A DNA stretch of 64,000 nt from Lachnospiraceae bacterium (lineage in GTDB: Bacteria > Bacillota > Clostridia > Lachnospirales > Lachnospiraceae): contig SVFH01000010.1 of the NCBI GenBank assembly GCA_015056945.1, positions 1 through 64,000 on the forward strand, read 5' to 3'. Of this stretch, positions 55,876 to 63,796 are shown piece after piece. The number at the start of each line of letters is the position of its first letter. Position 1 is the first letter of the stretch. The notes under the pieces were generated by a model. It was given only the letters and a program-made list of their open reading frames with translations. It was not told the origin of the DNA and did no database searches. Position numbers and translations under genes: made by a program.

Positions 55876-57396
55876 CTATTCATTTAATCCCGAAAAATAA
55901 TCTCGAATCAGGGATTTCATGGAATCCGGAAGCTTACTGTTTTGAAGATTATTGTAGGCACGATTGGTATATTCGCCAATCACACGGCTAAATTCCACGC
56001 TGTTTCCGCTCCATGCAAATGCCTGATCGGATTGTGCCATATAGGAATCCCCCTCTTTATTTGCCTGTCCGTTCAAATTCTCATTGTAAGGCATATCATC
56101 TCCAACCATAACACGCTCTCCGCTTCGGTTATTTGTTGTCTCATTACCATACTTACTGCCTTGATCCCAACCGGATCCACTGCCCTGCTGGCCCTGCTGA
56201 CCTTGTTGGCCCTGTTGGCCTTGCTGGCCTTGCTGACCCTGCTGACCCTGCTGACCTTGTTGGCCCTGCTGACCCTGCTGGCCTTGCTGCCCCTGCTGAC
56301 CTTGCTGGCCTTGTTGGCCCTGCTGGCCCTGTTGGCCTTGCTGACCCTGCTGGCCTTGCTGGCCCTGCTGACCTTGCTGACCCTGCTGACCTTGTTGGCC
56401 CTGCTGACCTTGTTGGCCCTGCTGGCCTTGCTGACCGATCTGCGATTGTCTATCCTGTGCAAACTGCTTAATCTTTTCCTGTGTTTCGGGAGACAACGCA
56501 CCATTTTCTTCCATTTCTTTCTGAATCTGCTCCATCAGCTCTTTTTCAGCTTCATTTCTGGCATTCTCTTTCATTTGTTCAAGCATTTCGGATATTTCCT
56601 GTTGCTCACTCTTGGTAATACCATCTTCTGATTTCGACTCAACCGCATTCTCTAATGCCTTCGCCTCATTATATGCATCTAATGGTTCTTTAAACTGTTC
56701 AGCAAGTTTATTTTGGAATCGTTCTTCCACCTTGGCAATCTGCTCGGAATCCGTAACTCCTTCCAGTTCCTGAAGCGTTTTTTTATACAGTTCTTCCAAC
56801 GCCTTTTCCTGCTCTGCAGTCAAATCGTAACGTTCCTTTAACTCCTCTATCATATTCTCAAGCTCTTCCGCTTTTTCATCTATCTCTTGCTGTAATTCAT
56901 GCTGCTCACGCGCTTCTTCCTTGGTTGCTGCCGGAAACATTGCGGTTGTTACGGTAAAGGTAAGCGCCGCAAACAATGCGAAAAAGACTCTTTTCCGAAT
57001 TTTTAGCGGAAACGATTTATTAATCTGTATGTTTTTAATTCTTGCGAGAGTGTCACTCTTTTGTAATTCGCTGAAAAAGTCTGTTTTTCCTGCAAGCTCA
57101 TATGATGTTGTGACACGTTCCTTTAATCCTTTTGCATCAATTGCAAGAGAAGTCCTGCGCATATTCGGATATTGTCTGTACGCCCAGATAAAACCACCCA
57201 GCAAAGAAACGCAAAACGCTGCCAAGCCATATAACATTGCACCGTAAAACGGCACAAATAAAGCAATTGTATTTAACACACCCCACAGAAAAATACCGAT
57301 ACAGAGTGCCCAAAGCATGGTTTTCACACGAATATTATGACAAAGTCTTTTACGGACTTTTTTAATGAACTGCAAAATCTGACGGTCTTTCTCCAT
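55876..57396 (-). CDS. Membrane protein with coiled coil and 28 Gly-Gln-Gln repeats
   Basis: A 506-residue protein. Membrane helices lie at about 27-48, 51-72 and 137-155. An acidic coiled coil runs from about 160 to 318, then 28 perfect GQQ triplets (321-404), and a tail ending DSMKSLIRDYFSGL. The plan (N-terminal helices, helical stalk, Gln/Gly-rich low complexity) resembles DUF4175/TIGR02302-type proteins, which are described in alphaproteobacteria and, as I recall, occur near MoxR clusters. The start overlaps the permease gene by 35 bp and has GGAGGAG upstream. It sits between the ABC permease and MoxR. The Gly-x-y pattern is collagen-like, but without proline. Confidence 0.8.
   Translation of the reverse strand: MEKDRQILQFIKKVRKRLCHNIRVKTMLWALCIGIFLWGVLNTIALFVPFYGAMLYGLAAFCVSLLGGFIWAYRQYPNMRRTSLAIDAKGLKERVTTSYELAGKTDFFSELQKSDTLARIKNIQINKSFPLKIRKRVFFALFAALTFTVTTAMFPAATKEEAREQHELQQEIDEKAEELENMIEELKERYDLTAEQEKALEELYKKTLQELEGVTDSEQIAKVEERFQNKLAEQFKEPLDAYNEAKALENAVESKSEDGITKSEQQEISEMLEQMKENARNEAEKELMEQIQKEMEENGALSPETQEKIKQFAQDRQSQIGQQGQQGQQGQQGQQGQQGQQGQQGQQGQQGQQGQQGQQGQQGQQGQQGQQGQQGQQGQQGQQGQQGQQGQQGQQGQQGQQGQQGSGSGWDQGSKYGNETTNNRSGERVMVGDDMPYNENLNGQANKEGDSYMAQSDQAFAWSGNSVEFSRVIGEYTNRAYNNLQNSKLPDSMKSLIRDYFSGLNE
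56185..56436 (-). repeat. Tandem 9-bp repeat coding for 28 GQQ units
   Basis: 252 bp made of 28 copies of a 9-bp unit (GGC CAG CAG and synonymous versions using CAA and GGT). The amino-acid repeat is perfect while the codons vary, so selection keeps the protein repeat. The array could still expand or shrink by slippage in multiples of three codons without a frameshift. Confidence 0.95.
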
Positions 57397-58381
57397 TCGA
57401 TGCTCTCCTCCTTACTTTATTCTTTTTGGCTTTCTTTTTTACCGGTTTCAAAAAGAAAGCAGCTGCACGCAACAACAAGAATGATACAAGTGCCTGTAAT
57501 AAAATACTAAAAAACGGGAACCAGCGTAACAGAATATTTTTTTCTGTAAAATGAACAAAAATCGCGCTCATGTCTTTGATTCCGTACAGCGGAGCTACCG
57601 TGTCAAAAAGTGAATAACCGAATATCTGTCCGATTGCATCAAACAAGGTTGCCAACGGATTCAAATACAAACAGGTAATAAATAAATCACCGCTTATAAT
57701 ATTTGACATTGATTTGCCGTACATTTCATATATAAAATCGCACAAAAGCGCATCTGCAATTGTCATTCCGATCATGCCCGTAAAAGTCAGCATAAATGTA
57801 ATTGCGAGCACCGCAAATACTGAAATATAGGTAAGAATAACAGACAAGACCGTATTCTTAATCAACGCCGAGAAGAAAATACCGAAAGAAGAAAAAAATA
57901 CGACTGTCGAAACCAATACCCCAAGAAGAACAATCATCTGCCACAGATTAATGCCTCCGTAAAGAAACATACTGCACAGTATCGGTAAGGTTGCTATAAT
58001 CAACATTAGCACCAGAAATACCGTTGAAAAGTATTTACCCGTAATAATCTGCCATGGTGTCATACGTGTCGTCAGAAGTACCTCCAACGTCTGACGCTCT
58101 TTCTCAATTGAAATTGCGCCTGCCGTCAAAGCAGGAATCAGAAAAACAATCGCAATCTCCATCATCCACAATATGAAACAGAAAAAGGTAATCATTGTTC
58201 TCGGTTGCATTAAACTTCCGTCTGCGAACACACCGTCTATTACCAAGGGAAGCATTGAAAAAAGAAAAAAACCAAGCGAGACTAAAACAGCGCCCAAAAG
58301 CAGAATAAAAATCTTAGGACGTTTCATGTCAAGTAACATATCTTTACGCAATACAGCATTTTTGATTTCGTATTTTTTCAT
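57362..58381 (-). CDS. ABC-2 type transporter permease
   Basis: A 339-residue polytopic membrane protein with about six hydrophobic segments, and the ABC-2 signature ISIEKERQTLEVLLTTRMTP, GKYFST in the cytoplasmic loop after the second helix. It pairs with the ATPase gene upstream, which it overlaps by 4 bp (ATGA). The tail is rich in Lys and Arg. GldF-like and NosY-like permeases have this form. It may export or position the lipoprotein or other surface parts encoded in the operon; the cargo is not known. Confidence 0.9.
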   Translation of the reverse strand: MKKYEIKNAVLRKDMLLDMKRPKIFILLLGAVLVSLGFFLFSMLPLVIDGVFADGSLMQPRTMITFFCFILWMMEIAIVFLIPALTAGAISIEKERQTLEVLLTTRMTPWQIITGKYFSTVFLVLMLIIATLPILCSMFLYGGINLWQMIVLLGVLVSTVVFFSSFGIFFSALIKNTVLSVILTYISVFAVLAITFMLTFTGMIGMTIADALLCDFIYEMYGKSMSNIISGDLFITCLYLNPLATLFDAIGQIFGYSLFDTVAPLYGIKDMSAIFVHFTEKNILLRWFPFFSILLQALVSFLLLRAAAFFLKPVKKKAKKNKVRRRASNGERPSDFAVH

Positions 58382-59337
58382 CGTGCACCTCCCTGTCTTG
58401 TTCTTGCATTTGCCGGTTGTTTCGAAACAATCTGCATAAAGAGGGATTCAAGACTTCCCTCCTGTCGCGAAAAGGAATACACAACAATATCATTATTTAC
58501 AAGAACCTTCAAAAGCTCTTTCTCATCTTCCTTGGTTCCGTCATAAGTAATACGCAATCTGTTTCCCTGCGCCGTTACGCCCTTCACTTCCGGAAGTGTC
58601 TTTAATAACTCAAATGTATCGTCAACCTGTTCCTCTCCGATTGTGACAAGTACCGGACTTGAAACTGCCGCAGCACGCTGAATTTCATCAATCGTTCCTT
58701 TTAACACCATGTGTCCCCTGTCAATAATACCAACCGTTGAACACATCTCTGCAAGCTCCGGTAAAATATGCGAACTGATTACAATAGTCTTACCCATAGA
58801 CGATAAATTCTTTAAAATTTCTTTCAATTCATATCGTGCTTTCGGATCCAAGCCACTGGCAGGTTCATCCAGGAACAATATTTCCGGATTATGTACAAGC
58901 GCTCTCGCCAGACACAAACGCTGTTTCATACCGCGCGAGAGTCCGTTTACATCTACATTTGCTTTGCCTGTCAGATTTACGAGTTCCAGCAAATCCTTAC
59001 ACAAAGTCTCTGCTTCCTTCCCGAAAATACCATAAGCAGATGCAAAAAATTCAAGATATTCCATTGCTGAAAAACTGTTATACACGCCGAAGAAATCAGG
59101 TACATATCCTATTCTTTCACTCAAAAGCTTATGGTTCGATAACACATCTTCCCCACCGATACGAACTGACCCGGCAGTTGCATCAAGCAACCCTACACAA
59201 ATTCTCATTGTTGTTGTTTTTCCTGCACCGTTTGCTCCTACAAATCCAAACAGCTCACCTTTTCCGACCGTAAGATTCAAGTCATTGACTGCAAGAAAAC
59301 GACCGTATCTTTTATATAAATGTTCTATTTGCAGCAT
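58378..59337 (-). CDS. ABC transporter ATP-binding protein
   Basis: A 319-residue ABC ATPase. Walker A is GANGAGKTTTMR, the signature is VNGLSRGMKQRLCLARALVH, Walker B is ILFLDEPASGLDPKARYE, and the H-loop is in TIVISSHILPELAEM. The family is the CcmA/NatA/GldA type that pairs with ABC-2 permeases. A C-terminal domain of about 80 residues is typical. AAGGGGGG precedes the ATG. It lies 14 bp after the lipoprotein gene and overlaps the permease gene, so the three form a unit. Confidence 0.93.
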   Translation of the reverse strand: MLQIEHLYKRYGRFLAVNDLNLTVGKGELFGFVGANGAGKTTTMRICVGLLDATAGSVRIGGEDVLSNHKLLSERIGYVPDFFGVYNSFSAMEYLEFFASAYGIFGKEAETLCKDLLELVNLTGKANVDVNGLSRGMKQRLCLARALVHNPEILFLDEPASGLDPKARYELKEILKNLSSMGKTIVISSHILPELAEMCSTVGIIDRGHMVLKGTIDEIQRAAAVSSPVLVTIGEEQVDDTFELLKTLPEVKGVTAQGNRLRITYDGTKEDEKELLKVLVNNDIVVYSFSRQEGSLESLFMQIVSKQPANARTRQGGAR

Positions 59338-59351
59338 CTCTTTTTCCCCCC

Positions 59352-61703
59352 TTATTTAGTAATCGCATTATCCTGAACCATGCAAATCACTTCAGCACAA
59401 TTCTCACGATACTTGCTCGTTTCCTGATATATTCCCTTTTCAGTTTTGGCCGGTACCGCAGCAAAAACTCTCATATTGGAGGACTCCAAATCTGTTGAAT
59501 CCATGAAATACATCATTTCATTCTTCATGTCAATAAACTCAGAGGAAGCGATAATTCCCAACACACCTCTGTGATAAGAATTATACTGGGGAGAAAGGGA
59601 ACCGAGGAATAAGCCGCTCATTACATCAAACATGTTTTCCTCCCTGTACTTTTTTGAAACTTCTTCCTCTATGGAATAGCGCGAAACATATTCATTTTCT
59701 GTTACGGTAACCGTTTCTCCGCTCTTAATTTCTCCGATATAAAAAAGCTTCGAATCCGCATAAATATATGCCGCTTCCAAATCTACACCGTAATTATTTG
59801 TTACCGCATAGGCATCAGAAGCCGTATGCTTAACTTCAATCTCCTTGTCCGTATGATAAGAGTTACGTAATAAAACATTTCTGCACTTCAAAGCCGATTC
59901 GTGCTCAATAATGATTTTATTATCATCCAGTCCGTTACTGAAAGAGGATGTGTAGGAATCATAATCGCAATTTGCTTCGTCCCACGCATAATCCCACTCA
60001 TTTCCGATTCCGGTTGTAACTGCATATTGTTTTGGCAAAGATACTTCATAACGTTTATCATTCGGGACAATAATACCCATCATGCTGGTTTTGGAAACAA
60101 CCGGCCCCTGGAGTTCCAAAACACTTACCACATTCAGGTAAGGTCGTAATAATCTTGTTGAAAAGCCTGCACAATAAATCAATATAGCAAAGGCAACTGA
60201 AAGAATCGGATAAACTATCCATAATCTTGTTGTTTTTTTCTTTTTGCTGTATACAATGTAAAACGCGATAATTGCAACCAGATACCCTAAAAAGAAAATG
60301 CCGTAAACAACAATTGACGGAATCTGTGCTCCGGAAGTAAGTTCCCCAAGACGGTTCTTGAAATCTTCCAAAAAATAACCGTTTTCATTTATACTATTCA
60401 TTTCTTTGATTGCGTCCTGCACAATGAAAACAAACAAATCTTCATTCCCCTCATAACGACTCAACGGATTCTTTGTGAAATCAACTGTCGCCAGAAAGAT
60501 ATTTCCGCTTCCTATCGGCAAAGTATAGCCCAACGGAAATGTTTTTGAACTATTCTCAATTTCTGCTTCAAAAACGGATTTCACCACAGAAGAATCTATG
60601 TTAAGTGCAAGGACATCACCTTCCACATAAGGCAGTTCTTCCTGTTGCTTGGATTTGTTTTCGAAATCTTCCAAATACAAACCATACAGGTAAAATTCAT
60701 AAAAGTACTCCTCAAAACAATACCAGTAAAACTCTTCTCTGATATCCCCATCCGGAGCATCATTCTGATAATCTTCTTGTGTATATCCATAAATATCAAG
60801 GAACCGTGTTAAATAGAATTCCTCCAATGCCGCTATATCGCTTAGATAAATCTCATCAAACACCTTCTCATAATTCTCATCACCATACGGGGATTTGTTC
60901 TCATAAAGTTCTTCCGGAAGCGCACTTGCTTCCGTTCTCAGCGAAAGACCGAATTTCGTACTATATTTCTGTAAGTCTCCCGGCTGAACCTCAAAGAAAT
61001 CATGATTCAATTTAGAAAGTGTTTTATTATATGTACTACCCGTTCCTACAATCAGGAAACCGCCATCACTGTTCCAAAGACGTAATGCTGAAATCTGATG
61101 ATCTGTCAAAATATCTGTACTAAAGTCAGACACCACAATAACATCAAGCATGTCAAGCGCATGCGCATCATCAGGAAAACTCTCCGCATTCATTTCATAT
61201 ATTCTGGTTTTATATGACGGAAACAGCGGAGATGTCTGACGATCCATATACCCAAGCGCCGTATAATCGTCTGACAGGATTCCGACATTTATATCTTCAT
61301 TTACATCTGTAACATCTACCAGAAACAGCTTTTTCCATACAATATTTTCTGCATCTTCGCCAATTCTGATATTTACATTATGAATCTTTTCCGGAATTTC
61401 TCCCACAAGCATAACACTCTTTGTTGCTCCCGCAGGAATGGAAATTTCTTTCTCATAAAGCGCATTTCCGGTTGCATTCGGTACAATCAGCTGTATTGTT
61501 CCGCCGAAATCCTTTCCGTGATTGGTAACATCAATATAAAAAGGTGCATAAGAGCCCATTCTGAGTGAATTACCATAACCATATTTCAAATTTACCTCAA
61601 AACGTTCCATGTCAATCTTATCTTTTCCGCAGGCGCTAAGCATTACTGCAAAAAGAAGTGTGACAAGTAGTATCAATATACTTTTTTTCATATTTGTTTT
61701 CAT
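59352..61703 (-). CDS. Large lipoprotein with a central double membrane helix
   Basis: A 783-residue protein of unknown function. It starts MKTNMKKSILILLVTLLF with a classic lipobox (LSAC, Cys25), so it is lipid-anchored at the N-terminus. A beta-rich N-terminal part, a Rossmann or GATase1-like segment (about 140-240) and an acidic middle part follow. Two membrane helices lie at about 455-475 and 484-505, and the C-terminal 280 residues are again outside. The mixture recalls auxiliary subunits in MoxR/ABC clusters (GldG-like), but this is only an architectural resemblance. The start at 61703 has GGGG 8 nt upstream; the ATG at 61724 is too close to its own AAAGGG. It is third in the operon. 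Confidence 0.75.
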   Translation of the reverse strand: MKTNMKKSILILLVTLLFAVMLSACGKDKIDMERFEVNLKYGYGNSLRMGSYAPFYIDVTNHGKDFGGTIQLIVPNATGNALYEKEISIPAGATKSVMLVGEIPEKIHNVNIRIGEDAENIVWKKLFLVDVTDVNEDINVGILSDDYTALGYMDRQTSPLFPSYKTRIYEMNAESFPDDAHALDMLDVIVVSDFSTDILTDHQISALRLWNSDGGFLIVGTGSTYNKTLSKLNHDFFEVQPGDLQKYSTKFGLSLRTEASALPEELYENKSPYGDENYEKVFDEIYLSDIAALEEFYLTRFLDIYGYTQEDYQNDAPDGDIREEFYWYCFEEYFYEFYLYGLYLEDFENKSKQQEELPYVEGDVLALNIDSSVVKSVFEAEIENSSKTFPLGYTLPIGSGNIFLATVDFTKNPLSRYEGNEDLFVFIVQDAIKEMNSINENGYFLEDFKNRLGELTSGAQIPSIVVYGIFFLGYLVAIIAFYIVYSKKKKTTRLWIVYPILSVAFAILIYCAGFSTRLLRPYLNVVSVLELQGPVVSKTSMMGIIVPNDKRYEVSLPKQYAVTTGIGNEWDYAWDEANCDYDSYTSSFSNGLDDNKIIIEHESALKCRNVLLRNSYHTDKEIEVKHTASDAYAVTNNYGVDLEAAYIYADSKLFYIGEIKSGETVTVTENEYVSRYSIEEEVSKKYREENMFDVMSGLFLGSLSPQYNSYHRGVLGIIASSEFIDMKNEMMYFMDSTDLESSNMRVFAAVPAKTEKGIYQETSKYRENCAEVICMVQDNAITK

Positions 61704-61739
61704 TTCGTCTTCCCCTCGTTTCATTTTCCCTTTCTGAAT

Positions 61740-62441
61740 TTATTCACTGTATTCTTCCAGTATTTTCAAAACCGACTCACCTGAATCCACGCTCACACAG
61801 GCAATGTAACGTTCGCCGCTCATAAGTGAAAAACCTTCCGTCGATTCGCACTCACATAAATACATTCCGTCTTCTCCCGAAAGCTCATACTCTTTTGCAA
61901 TCTCGGAAGCGTAATCATCGAGAATGGAAAAAGTCACAAATGTATCCTGCACTTTAACAACCTCAATTATAATCTCCCGTTCCGGCAGTGAAACTGCATC
62001 TTCTAACATCTCGCCGGATGCAATTGCATCCGCGTCATTTTGAATCACACTTTCCGGTGCATAGCTTTCATTCGAATCCGTTGCATCATTCGCAACATAC
62101 TCCTCTGCCGCAGAATCACATCCTGCCATTTCCGCAGGTGCACTATCCATCGACTTATTTCCAACAAGCAGCGACATCCCTATCGGTAGTAAAATTACCC
62201 CCAACAGACACGCGGCCATGACCGGCAATACGTATACCATCCAACGCATTGAACTCTTTTTGGCATTTCCGGCAGCAGACACGGGAACTTCTTTAATGAT
62301 TTCACGCTCCGGCTTTGTTTCGGACTCTTCCGGTAATACTTCTTTATCACCTGTTTTGATTCCTGCTTCAATACGGCTCCACAAATCAGGAAGTTCATTC
62401 AGTAATTCAGTTTTATAACATTCTTCAAACGATTTACTCAT
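61740..62441 (-). CDS. Putative membrane anti-sigma factor
   Basis: A 233-residue single-pass protein: a cytoplasmic N-terminus (1-65), a membrane helix (about 68-93), and an acidic extracellular part ending in a small beta domain. The topology and position after an ECF sigma gene, with an 8-bp overlap (ATGAGTAA), fit an anti-sigma factor. No HxxxCxxC zinc motif is seen, so it is not of the ZAS type. The GGAGG site lies 7 nt upstream. The extracellular domain is the likely sensor. Release of the sigma factor by proteolysis is inference. Confidence 0.75.
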   Translation of the reverse strand: MSKSFEECYKTELLNELPDLWSRIEAGIKTGDKEVLPEESETKPEREIIKEVPVSAAGNAKKSSMRWMVYVLPVMAACLLGVILLPIGMSLLVGNKSMDSAPAEMAGCDSAAEEYVANDATDSNESYAPESVIQNDADAIASGEMLEDAVSLPEREIIIEVVKVQDTFVTFSILDDYASEIAKEYELSGEDGMYLCECESTEGFSLMSGERYIACVSVDSGESVLKILEEYSE

Positions 62442-62958
62442 AACCGTACCTCCTTAATTTTTTCATGGCATTCTGATAACGCCATGTCACCGTCCCCAGA
62501 GGAATCGAAAGCACCTCTGAAATTTCCTGAAAAGTCATCTCTCCAAGCACTTTCATGTCGACAATACATCGTTCGTTTTCCTTAAGATGTTTCAATGCCT
62601 CCATGACTGTCACTTCACCGACAACTGTTTTTTCTACATTCTGTGATGCATCTGCTTCCTGAATATCCTCTTCCATGGGAATTTCCCTGCGATGCTTTCT
62701 CAGAAAATCCAATGCCATATTTCTTGCTATTGTCGCAAGCCATGCGCGATGGGAATTACCTTTTTGATACGAGGAAGCGCTGTTCCATAGCCTGATGAAA
62801 AAATCTGCCGTTACGTCTTCCGCATTCTCCTTATTTCCCAGAATACCGAAAATAATTGTATAAATATAACCCAGATAGTTTTCATAAACCTTTTTCAGCC
62901 CATCCTGATTTCCCAGCCGCATTTGCTCCACACACTGCTCAAATTCGTGCTGTTCCAT
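62434..62958 (-). CDS. ECF sigma factor, first gene of the MoxR/vWA/cellulase operon
   Basis: A 174-residue sigma-70 family protein with only regions 2 and 4. Region 2 has NAEDVTADFFIRLWNSASSY and HRAWLATIARNMALDFLRKH. Region 4 has MTFQEISEVLSIPLGTVTWR followed by a basic recognition helix. It is first in the operon, before a putative membrane anti-sigma factor, the usual pairing. AGAGGA stands close to the ATG. It is transcribed from a sigma-A-like promoter. I could not find a convincing ECF-type promoter to show autoregulation. Confidence 0.93.
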   Translation of the reverse strand: MEQHEFEQCVEQMRLGNQDGLKKVYENYLGYIYTIIFGILGNKENAEDVTADFFIRLWNSASSYQKGNSHRAWLATIARNMALDFLRKHRREIPMEEDIQEADASQNVEKTVVGEVTVMEALKHLKENERCIVDMKVLGEMTFQEISEVLSIPLGTVTWRYQNAMKKLRRYGYE

Positions 62959-63060
62959 TTTCCTCTTTGACGTTTCTAAAAAAGATACGTATTTCCTTCC
63001 TGTTATTTATGGATTATTCGTGCATTTTTTAGTTCTTTCCTATGCACATAAACCCATATT

Positions 63061-63089
63061 ATTTTACTACTTTTTTCATTACAAGACAA
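63061..63089 (-). promoter_or_regulatory. Promoter of the ECF sigma operon
   Basis: On the minus strand TTGTCT (63084-63089) and TAAAAT (63061-63066) are 17 bp apart, a plausible sigma-A promoter. A leader of about 95 nt would follow. No other convincing promoter was found within the operon. Confidence 0.65.
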
Positions 63090-63126
63090 GGAAAAGAATG
63101 CCGGAACGCTTGTTTTTAACGAATAA

Positions 63127-63156
63127 TTCACAATTAGTCTGAATATCATGTATAAA
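63127..63156 (+). promoter_or_regulatory. Promoter of the small FMN_bind-like membrane protein gene
   Basis: TTCACA (63127-63132) and TATAAA (63151-63156) are 18 bp apart on the plus strand, about 30 bp before the start codon. It is divergent from the ECF sigma promoter. Confidence 0.55.
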
Positions 63157-63185
63157 GAATAAATTTATGATAAACAGAGGTTCTT

Positions 63186-63638
63186 ATGGGAAACAAAACT
63201 AAAATCGTTGTACTTCGTTTAAAAGAAATCATTTATACCGGCATTTTTGCACTTCTCGGCATCCTTTTTATTGTTTTACTGGTGATTATGTTCTTTCCGA
63301 AAAAAGAGAATCTTCCCACAACAATACCGGAAACAACAAGTTCACTTTATCAGCCGGGCGTTTATCATCACAGTCTTACACTGGGATCACAATCTGTTGA
63401 TATCGAAGTGACCGTTGATAATTCCAACATCAACAGTATTCGCATGATTAACTTAAGTGAAGAAACAGAAACCATGTATCCGCTGCTTGAGCCTTCTTTT
63501 GAAGACCTTGTACAACAAATTCTTTCTTCACAATCGCTCGACAGTCTTACATATTCTGATGATGCCAAGTACACATCCCTTGTTTTACTTGACGGAATCC
63601 GTTCTGCCTTAGACCAGGCCTCACCCTCCGCCGAGTAA
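63186..63638 (+). CDS. Small single-pass membrane protein, FMN_bind-like
   Basis: A 150-residue protein with one membrane helix (about 17-40, IFALLGILFIVLLVIMFF) and an outer domain of about 100 residues. The domain pattern resembles an FMN-binding domain (GVYHHSLTLGSQSVDIEVTV, then a C-terminal helix with TSLVLLDGIRSAL), but the usual SGAT flavinylation motif is replaced by SDDAKYTS. A covalent flavin is therefore unlikely. AGAGG lies 5 nt before the ATG. It is divergent from the ECF sigma gene, and a palindrome and a terminator follow it. Function unknown. Confidence 0.65.
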   Translation: MGNKTKIVVLRLKEIIYTGIFALLGILFIVLLVIMFFPKKENLPTTIPETTSSLYQPGVYHHSLTLGSQSVDIEVTVDNSNINSIRMINLSEETETMYPLLEPSFEDLVQQILSSQSLDSLTYSDDAKYTSLVLLDGIRSALDQASPSAE

Positions 63639-63665
63639 GGAATGATACTCCTTTGACGTAGTGTC

Positions 63666-63698
63666 TTTTAGGTCATAGGAATTTCCTATGACCTAAAA
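63666..63698. repeat. 33-bp palindrome, copy 3 of the CATAGGAA core
   Basis: Arms 63666-63681 and 63683-63698 are exact reverse complements around one base. The inner eight bases of each arm equal those at 5374 and 17464, while the outer bases differ but remain self-complementary. It lies 27 bp past a stop codon. Confidence 0.85.
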
Positions 63699-63732
63699 AA
63701 GAGAGCACGATTGTTTCACCATGCTCTCTTTT
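63695..63732. terminator. Bidirectional terminator before hslO
   Basis: AAAAGAGAGCACG pairs with CATGCTCTCTTTT with one mismatch, with A and T runs outside. It separates the convergent small membrane protein gene and hslO. Confidence 0.85.
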
Positions 63733-63796
63733 CCCGGTTAGGATTATTCATAGTTTCACCCGAAAACCCTAACCAAACGTTTTTATTCTCTTATTT

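Noticed and set aside
56073-56504. Minus-strand frame rich in Ala, Ser, Lys and Arg inside the GQQ gene
   Set aside because: It is a shifted reading of the same 9-bp repeat, with no start signal and no sensible domain.
55942-56631. Long plus-strand frame rich in Leu, Ala and Thr
   Set aside because: It is the antisense of the GQQ repeat gene. The leucine pattern comes from the 9-bp repeat, and it has no ribosome site.
62959-63060. ECF-type promoter for autoregulation of the sigma gene
   Set aside because: I looked for a GAAC-N16-CGT type pair and found only partial matches with wrong spacing, so it is not listed.
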